64,000 nt of DNA from Mermis nigrescens. Taxonomy: Eukaryota > Nematoda > Enoplea > Mermithida > Mermithidae. The stretch spans positions 18,659,735 to 18,723,734 of the forward strand of contig JAVLUZ010000142.1 of assembly GCA_036768485.1 (NCBI GenBank). Direction: 5' to 3'. The translations under genes and the position numbers were made by a program. The notes under the pieces were generated by a model. The model did no database searches and was not told the origin of the DNA. It saw only the letters and a list, made by a program, of their open reading frames with translations. This document shows, one piece after another, positions 33,943 to 43,100 of the stretch (the stretch's first letter is position 1; each line of letters starts with the position of its first letter).

Positions 33943-34127
33943 TTAGCAATCACTTAGCGCCCTCTTCCGCCTGCGAAAGCTATATACCAATCTATGGGCA
34001 GCATAACAAGCCGCAAGCACCGATACGCCCACCATGGTGGCAGAAAAGGCACTGCAACCGGCTGCAGAGACCGCCGTCCCGGCCAGTACGGATTTTAGGA
34101 ATGAACTCTGACGACTAACCTTAGCAC
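33943..34127 (-). CDS. LRAT-domain gene, exon 4 (terminal)
   Basis: Acceptor GCTTTGCAG|GT completes the Gly codon of CRYG. It encodes a small-residue hydrophobic tail and a basic cluster, ending LSDC and TAA. It is GC-richer than the surrounding repeats. An ATG 20 bp upstream (34146) opens the same frame but lies in the intron. Confidence 0.85.
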
Positions 34128-37100
34128 CTGCAAAGCGCGCTGACATTATTCAACAATTTTCTCATCATTCAACAATTACAAAAATTCAGCAACATTCGTG
34201 TTCTCTAGGGGGTGGGGGATTGATGCAGTTCCTAAGAATCCGTAGAAAAGGCGTTGCCTTAAAACTTTAACTATTTGTTTGCTAAAAAGCGTCAAATTTT
34301 CGGCGCATCGCACCACGTACCTCTTTTTTTGGCTGCATTTTGTTGAATTTAATCGAATTTTTCTAATACTTTTCGTGACAAGCCGTATATATCCGATACA
34401 AACAGGTGCGATGCAGATGGCCGACGCGTGTCCACCGTTTTTTTAGTCCAGAAAGGGTACTTTAAAATTTAAAAGAGTAGATTTCTCACGCAGTGCATGT
34501 CTGGACGTAATCAAGGTCAGGGTCGGCAGGGTGGTGTCCACCATACGTGGGCAGCCCCGAAATTCTAGAAGGTGGGGTGCAAGATTTTCCGAAGGTTAAA
34601 AAATGGCCTTAAAAATGGTGGTACGGCAAAAAACACCATTTTTCAACGTTTCTCATCGAAAACTATCCATTGGCGTCAAAAAATTGCGAAAAAAGCAAAA
34701 AATTTAATAATTGAATTCTGGGTGGTATTTTGGTTTTGGGGGGCGGGTATTTTGGTTTCCCGGGGGTGCATACCCACCAACCTTTCCACGCCCAGGTGTG
34801 GTGTCCACACGTAGGCGTGGGGATATGCATGCCCTAGAAGTTCGAATATCCCCTGGAAACCGAAACACCACACCCCAGAAATCAATTTTTAAAAATTTTT
34901 CTTTTTTTTCGCAATTTTTTGATGCCAATTGATAGTGCTCGATGAGAAACGTTGAAAAACAGAGTTTTTTCCGCCATACCACTATGTTTTAAGACCATTT
35001 TTTGACCTTTGCATCCCGCCGAGAATTCCGGTGCTGCCCACCTATGGTGGTGTCACGACAAAATGTCCCCAGACAAAAAATCGCCAACAAAACGCCCCTT
35101 GACAAAACGTCCCGGAGAAACCGTCCCCAACAGAACTTCCTTCAGCAGAACACCCCGGCAAAGACGACCCTAAGACGGAAGATACCCAGCTAAAAACGTC
35201 AGAAAAACGTTCCCCATGAAAAACAGTGGCGTAGCTATGAAAGGAATTGGGGGGACTGTCCTCCTAATTTCGGAAGTATGAATATTTTTTCACCAGGGTC
35301 CCCAAAAGGAAAAAATTGAAGATATTTAAAATGTATCAGGAAGACCGCTGGAACAGATTAAGCGCACTTTTTGAGCTACTAATAAGCCCGAAATTCTTGG
35401 GCGCTTCGCGCCATATTTACTTGCATACAACATACTTGTTTCAATATGGTTAGAATCAAATTATGTTTTTTTTTAATTTTTTCTTCGCCAAAGTGTAGAT
35501 CTCGTCGCGAAAAGTTCAAAACCAACGTTATTCTTGCATATCCATTAATAGTTGCTGAGGTATCCAACTTTTAAATTTTGGCTCCCCTCCAAATCAGAAG
35601 GCCAGCTACGCCACTGATGATAAAAAGTTCCCACATATTATTATTTTGTTGAATAATCAGGATCAATAAAGGTTACAAGGTAAAATATAAGTCATTTTTA
35701 ATTTTCCATGTTTGCTCGCCTAATATCGTCGTTTCCCATGAACAACGCAGGCTACTTTTGGCTGTTTTTACTCTCCAAATTATGTATTAGTAGTGCATCG
35801 CAAATTTATTCTGCCCGATCGAAGCACACTGAAATTTTTTAATTTTCCACTCTTTATTCGCGTCATTTTTATGCAATCAGTGCCTCCGTTTCCGTAACAG
35901 GCAATATTTCACTTCCTTCTTGTTTGAAGTCTGTGTGCTGTGCATAGGTGGGCGGCACCACAATCTGGGAATGGGGTGCAATATTTTTCGAAGGTAAAAA
36001 ATAGCCTTAAAAATGGTGGTATGCACACATGGGCGTGGGGTTTGGGGGTATGCACCCCCAGAAGTTAAAATACCCCCCCAGAAATCAAACCCCCCAGAAA
36101 ATTTTTTTTTGCTTTTTTAGCAATTTTTGATGTTATTGGATAGTGCTCGATGAAAAACGTCGAAAAATGGTGTTTTTTTCGCCATACAACCACTTTTAAG
36201 ACCATTTTTGGATCTAGTATACAATTTACCCACCAACTTTTTTGTGTAGTGTGTAATATGTAATGTGTTATGTGTAATGTGTATTGCGTAATGTGTCATG
36301 TGTAGTGTGTAATGGGTAATGTGTAAAGTGTTCATATTACACATTATACATTACACATGACACATTAAAATACATTATGGATCGGCTAAAAAACGTTGGT
36401 GGGTAAATTGTATACTAGATCCCCATTTTTTACCTTTGAAAATTTTTTCATCCCCACCCCAGAAATTTTTTCATACCCCCCCCCCCAGAATCGGTGCTGC
36501 CCACCTATGGTGGTATGGCGGAAAAAACCATTTTTCAACGTTTCTTATCGATAACAGGACTTCTCTACGATTTCTTTCGGAGAATTGTAAATCCTAAGGG
36601 TAGGAGGCATGTGAGGGCTAGAAACCTCAGGTGGGAGTCCCCGGCAATTTTTAAAGAAGACAGTAAATGAACTACAATTTTTGGTCAAAAACACAAAAAA
36701 ACAGCCACAGAATTCAAATTTTTGTTAAATCGTAGGGGGTCAAAAATTTTCTCACTCTGGGAGATGGGAGGCGATTAACTATGGGCAAGGGATAACTCAT
36801 CTCACATGTATGCTGGGAGAGATAGGAATATTTTCTTACGAGTGGCGGTGAAAAAATTTTAGCGCGGTTCGTAGGAGTAAGGTGTCTCGCTTATTGATAT
36901 TTCTGAATCGAAAAAAAACAAAACACATTGTTCCTATGAAAAATTATTTAATTCAAAATCAGAAATTTCAGCTGATATGAGCTCACTCTATTACCAAAAA
37001 GTGGCCCATTCCAAATTTATGAGTTATTTACTGCCAAAAATCCATTCTTACCATAACGGCACCAGGACGCGAAGTGTTCGCAGTTTGTAAAAACGACGTT

Positions 37101-40100
37101 GTACTTCCACTCATTCTCCAACTGGCTCACCGCCCGGCTTACGACTTCTAGGGGAGAATAAGGTGGAAGGCTCAAATCCTTAACATTATTTATACGACAC
37201 CGCCTACCCTGCACTACTGTAGCAAGGTCTTCAACTAGAATGCCAACCTTTGAGCCTGTGAAACGGGTTTCTGAATTTATCTTCGTTGACGATTCGAAAA
37301 TTTTTTAAATTTCGAACATTAATTCAAAGTATACAGCTATTCTTTATATTAAAAAGCAGTTATTATTGAAAAAGCAAGGCAACACTAAGCCACAGCCCGT
37401 GCGATTTACACAAAATAAGGGGTTTACGGCGCGGATTCAGAGAAGGGCAGCCGCCTTCTTCATCTGTCGTCAAAAAACAATTAGGCTAAATAGAGAATAA
37501 TAGGTATTTTTTGATAATTTCAGCAATTTTTTATCATAATTTTTCAATTTTTCCGGCGCTTCACGCCGAATCGTACTCATTAACAGTGGCGGATCTAGGA
37601 TTTTCCTGAGGGGGCGATATCCCAAATTTTCCAAAAACAGTCAAAAATTGGTCCAAAAATTTGCCCTTAAGGCGCGAAACAGCGTTTTTTGGTGTTTTAC
37701 ATTGTATACTTTAACATAAAATCACTTTTGACGACAATATTCTTTCTGATAATTTTGAAATTTTAGACAATTTTGTGCGAAAAAATCATTAAATTTCTTT
37801 GACTTAAACAAAAATCTGCGAAGCGCTGGAAAATTTGTGAAGTTAAGGCTGATAGACGTCTAGAAGCATGATTTACTCCTTAATTTTCTGTATTTATAGC
37901 ATTTGATATGCAACATCGAAATATTTAATTGAAAATGGAAGAAAACTATGCAAAAATAGCTGTCTCTGCTGTTAAAATTGTTTTGAAACCTACATGAACT
38001 AGAAACTGGCTTCCACGCAGTGTTTTTTGGTACAAGGTCCGTTTGTACATGCACAAAGATGGTCCCTTGTCCCTAAAAGTCTTTGTACATTTTGTGCGCA
38101 CAAATTTTTGGGTACTACGATATAGTACGGTAGCGACTTATGTCTGTTAAAAACAGAGTTGTTCTACCTTTGGTAGTGTACTTGGATCTTTTGCATTATC
38201 TTACCCCCACGAAATTTATCACTTTATTACACAATGTTATTATTACGATCCTGTAACTGGAGCACATACCCAACGTGTTGAATCCATGTGGGGAAAAGCA
38301 TCCATAAATTCCATAAATTACGTTGTATATTGTTGTGTAAAGTGGTGTTGAAAAATAGGTAATAAATTCCTTGGGGACGAGATAATGCAAAAGATCCGTG
38401 TATTTTTAGCTAATTCTTGGGCTTATGAGGGCAAAAATAATTAAAGAATCGTCATAAAACGGCGCGAAGCGCCGAAAAATTCGACATTTGTCCTTTGGAA
38501 ATGCGATTTCTGCTATTATAAAGATGAATAGGACACAAAATTACTCATTTCGGCGCGAAGCGCCGAAATTTCAGCGAATTTAGATCTTTTTTGCACTTTT
38601 TGTCCTCCCAAAAATCTATGTACATGTACAAAGACGGTTCCGAAGAGTCTTTGTACATCGGGGAAAATCTTTGCCGAATACAAAAAACTGTGCTTCCAGG
38701 TCGCCAAGAAAGTAAATGAATGTCATTAATAGGTATCATCCGGCGCGTAGCGCCGGAAAAATTTGAGAAATTATGGTCACTGACGGCCAAAAATCAGTGC
38801 AAAGTTGCATATCCATTCTTTATCTCGCCAACTATTTTTGGCCAATGAGGGAGCGGCCGCCCCTGCTCCACCATTAAATTCGCCCTTGCTCAATAATGAG
38901 ACTTAACTGACTTTTTAGCGCTTTAAATAGTTTATTCATACGTCAGAGGGGTAGATCATAGGTGCGCAAGATCAAACTTCTAGGGAGGGATGAAAATCGA
39001 AAACTTGTACATAGCTAAGTGCTTCGTAAAAGAATTCTACAGCGAAAAATGATAATATCGCTTTAAAAACATCGATTTCGGGCATTTGTGGCAAATATAT
39101 AACAGCGAAAAGAAATAAATAAGATTTCTGAACTCAACCGTATGTTTTCGAGTCCAAAAAGGCTATATCGCTAGTTTTCTGAGCACAAAAAAGACTACAT
39201 AGCAATCTTTTTCGGGTTAACATGACTATATAGCTATCAGTTTTTTTAAGCTAAGGGGGTTATACCCACACGTGGGCGTGAGGGGATTTGGGGGTATGCA
39301 ACCCCAGAAGTTGGAATGCCCCCAGAAGTTGGAATGCCCCCCTCCCAAAAAGTTGGAATGCCCCCCCCAAAAGTTGGAATGCCCCCCCCCCAAAAGTTGG
39401 AATGCCCCCCAAAGTTGGAATGCCCCCCAGAAATCAAAATACACCCCAGAATTCAATTTTGAATTTTTTTTGCTTTTTTAGCGATTTTTTGATGCCATTG
39501 GATAGTGAATAATGAGAAACGTCGAAAACGGTGTTTTTTCACCATACGATCACTTTTAAGACCATTTTATGATCTTTGAAAATTTTTTCACTCCCCCCCC
39601 AGAAATTCCCAGAACTTCGGTGCTGCCCACCTATGGTTATACCCCTCTTACCCCTCCCGATGCCCATGTATAGAGTAGTTTATGTACAGGACAAAGGTTT
39701 TTTAGTTCTCTTAATGATTTCTTGATTTTTTCTTGGTGCCTTGTAATGATTTCCACATTAATTTTGCGCGTTTTTCACGCAAAATTTTTGAAATTTCCGG
39801 ATCAAAAAGATTCTGTCGATCAAGACACGGCAAAAAAATCGATACTTCAAGCATGCGGATTTTTTGGCAATTTTTTACGCTATTTGAAAAAATTAGGGAT
39901 TCCGCACCCCAGCCAGAAAAGCCTAAATCCGCCACCGGATGGTTAGTTTCGAAAATGTTGATGTTGAGAAACAGACATGAGAAAAATAAGAGAAAATTTT
40001 CCGGAAGGCGAAAAGGCTAAAGTAGATATTTTGTCAAAATTCTACGATGAATTCCTGAAATCATTACCAAAAAGATTAATACGACAGTCCTTGAGCTATT

Positions 40101-43100
40101 TTAAACTTTACACTTATTTGGATGTCAAAGTAGCTAAACAAAATGAATTTTTCTTCCAATTCCCATAATAGGTTAGGTAGCGAGTTAGCGCGTACGCATA
40201 AAATACTCGGGTAGCCACAATATGTTTAGCCCATACATGCACACGGGCAAATGCTCTGGGAAGGGGGTAAATCGATTCTTGATAGTGGATGGAGGTGAAT
40301 AACAATTTTTTGTTATTTAATGTAATATTTTGATACTTAATTTGTTGTTGATTTGCTGTATTTTATTCTTCATGGATATTCGTGCTTAGATTTCAATGAA
40401 AACAAATGACAATAAGGACGATGGAATGACCTTCAATTTCAAATATATACGAAATAATGGAAGAAGAGTACCTGAATGACAGAATTTATAAGTTTAATGC
40501 TAGCAAAATAAGTACACGCAATTTAAATTATGCTATTAGACTCCTTTTCGTGGTTCGAGCAATAGTTTTGGTCCAAAATGAACTCTAGGGGAAGGGGTAT
40601 GCTTTCCAAAAGTCCTGTTACAGGAATACTCCTCCCGGCTTGCATGTGTGTTCTACCCTCCCAGGCACGTAGCTGGCAATCCTATTTTGGGGGACCGACA
40701 CCTATTTCGGGGGGTCCGGGGTCCAAAAAGCTCAAATTAGCACAAAATAACGTGCAAAAAGTCGTATTTTTCGGGTTCTGTTTCTTTGAATTTGGGGGGT
40801 CCAGAACCCCCCCAGGGCTACGTGCCTGTAACCTCCTACAGCTATAAAAGATACACCTGAGAGGTTCCGTTTTTCAAATAGATAATAAAATATTACGTAG
40901 ACTTTTTGTTTATACCTGAAAACTCAACTAAAAATAGTGAGCTGTTAAATGTATGACTGAAGGGATTCGCAAATTTTGTTTCAATAATCCGATACATAGG
41001 TAGTTAATGCCTTTCCAAACCAAAAATCAATTTCAAAATAAGCAAATCTATCAGCCAATTGAAACCACCTACTTAACGGCACAGATTTAGCTAAACTCCC
41101 CCCCCCCCCGCAGAAAAAAATGTTTAAACCCCTCAAAATTTTTGAATTTTTCATATAATCGTCAAGAGACCCATTTTGAGTCTTTTTCAGCGCAATTTTT
41201 AATTAAAACGCGCCAACTGTTTTGGAACCTCGCGCCGAACAGTGACCCTTTTCAATATCTTTCGTTAAATATTTATCAAATGTTTTTTCTCAGATTTTTT
41301 ATACTTTTATCGCCTAAAAAAAAGAATCAGAAGAAACGCTAAAGAGCCTCCGAAATTTCCATGCTAAGCATTTATTATTCTGACTACGCAAAAACGTAAA
41401 TAACGAGTAAGTTTAAGCATCTATAACCGCACATGAATAAGGTCAGTGTCGGCAGGGAAGGGGTAAATAAAAATGCCAGAAATCGTGACCAGCTATTTAG
41501 TAATCATGCTTTGTTATATTTATGTAAATAATAAACATATTGAAAATCGCTTACAAAGGGTGGGCCGAGAAAAACTACACCCCTACGTTGCAATCATAAC
41601 TTTGACAAATATTGATGCAAAATTATACTCCAAACTCATAAGACAGATAAAAATGTCCTTGTTTCAGTCGCGTGAAAAATTTGGGTCATCTGCCAACAGT
41701 TCGGGAACTAGAGCAATTTGTTTACACCCTGCTTTGACATTGTTTAAACCCCAAAAGCTTTTTCGGTTCTGTCATCAATTAGCTTACACGATATTTCGTG
41801 GTTTTTGCATCCAGTAGGAAGGACTACTCATGCTGAGGTCCAACCAATGCGCTAATAATTTTTTGACCGAAGATATCGTCAAAAAACAGAACCTACATAC
41901 ATACTCATTAATGTGCAACAGTGCAGGAGCCATAGGGTTTAAACGGTATCAAAGTAGGGTGTAAACAAACCGCCGCGGCGCTTGGAGTATGACAGCTGGC
42001 CAAAATTATTTGCATAGTTGAAACAAGTACATGTTTATCTATTCAATACAACTGGTTTTAAAACTCTGTCTTAGCATAAGCCCCAGTTATGATGCAATGT
42101 TGGGGGTGTAGGATTTTCGGGCCCACACTGTATAAAACGCTCTTATATTATATCACCGTGTTTTTAGAGCATTTCAGCTACATAATCGCAGTTTACGTGA
42201 AAGTAGAAATTCATTACTTCGGTCAGAAAAATTCGATTTTTAGACGATTTTGGGCGTGTCTTGTATAACCAGCAATGTAGCTATGGGGAATGGGAGCCAA
42301 TCCCCCTAAAATTCATGGAGTACAAATATTTTTTACAAGGGACCCCCATATAAAAATAATAAAACTCCTTGAAACACGTTTGAAAGGGTGCCAAAATACT
42401 TTTTTTGCATACTTTTGGGCTAATAACCTCAAAATTTTTGGGCGCCTCGCGCCGGATTTACTTTTTATGTATATGTTTTGCTTCCGAAGATTTTAAATAA
42501 GACTATTTATTTCCTGTATTTATTGTTTTTCTTTTATAAGTAATGGGTACCGAGAAGTTTTCAACATGGTCAAATGCTTAGAAATAATTTGTCTGGCCAA
42601 TTTAAGCAACACACTTCTTGAATATGATTTATATAATTATTTTTTTTTAATTTTCTCTAGTGAGTAGTGGTCGCTGATAAACATTCAAAAACGTCATTAT
42701 TTTTGCCCATCTACGAGTAGATGGGCAATGCAGACATCAATAGTCTTAAATTTTTTAGGGCATTAAATACTGAAGGCCAGCTACGTGCCTGTATATAACG
42801 AAGAAAACACATTACTGCAGAGTGGCGGATCCAGGATTTTCCTGACAGGAAGCGAAGCCCCGAATATCCCTAAAAATGTCAAAAATTGTCCGCAAAAATT
42901 GGACCATTATGCATAAAATTGCGGTTTTCCGCCATCTTTTGACGAGCAGACTTATTTCTTATGCGATGGAAAGCTCGAAATTTTCCAATTTTTTCCCAGA
43001 AAAACTCGCAGAATTAATGCAAAAATTGACACAAAGCGCCAGAGAGTAGTCGAGAAATCATTGTAAGAACTGAATAACTTTTCTGACGTAAAAGCACTTT

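Noticed and set aside
36245..36345. TGTGTAATG series as a possible telomere-like or centromeric satellite
   Set aside because: It is confined within a 213-bp MITE with clear TIRs and an 8-bp duplication.
39226..39512. Repetitive frames on both strands reading as WNAPPKS or NFWGGHS repeats
   Set aside because: They are translations of the tandem array inside a family B MITE.
41473..41817. 114-codon plus-strand frame
   Set aside because: No recognisable motif, lies in the intron of the LRAT-domain gene between repeat words, and no other copy supports it.
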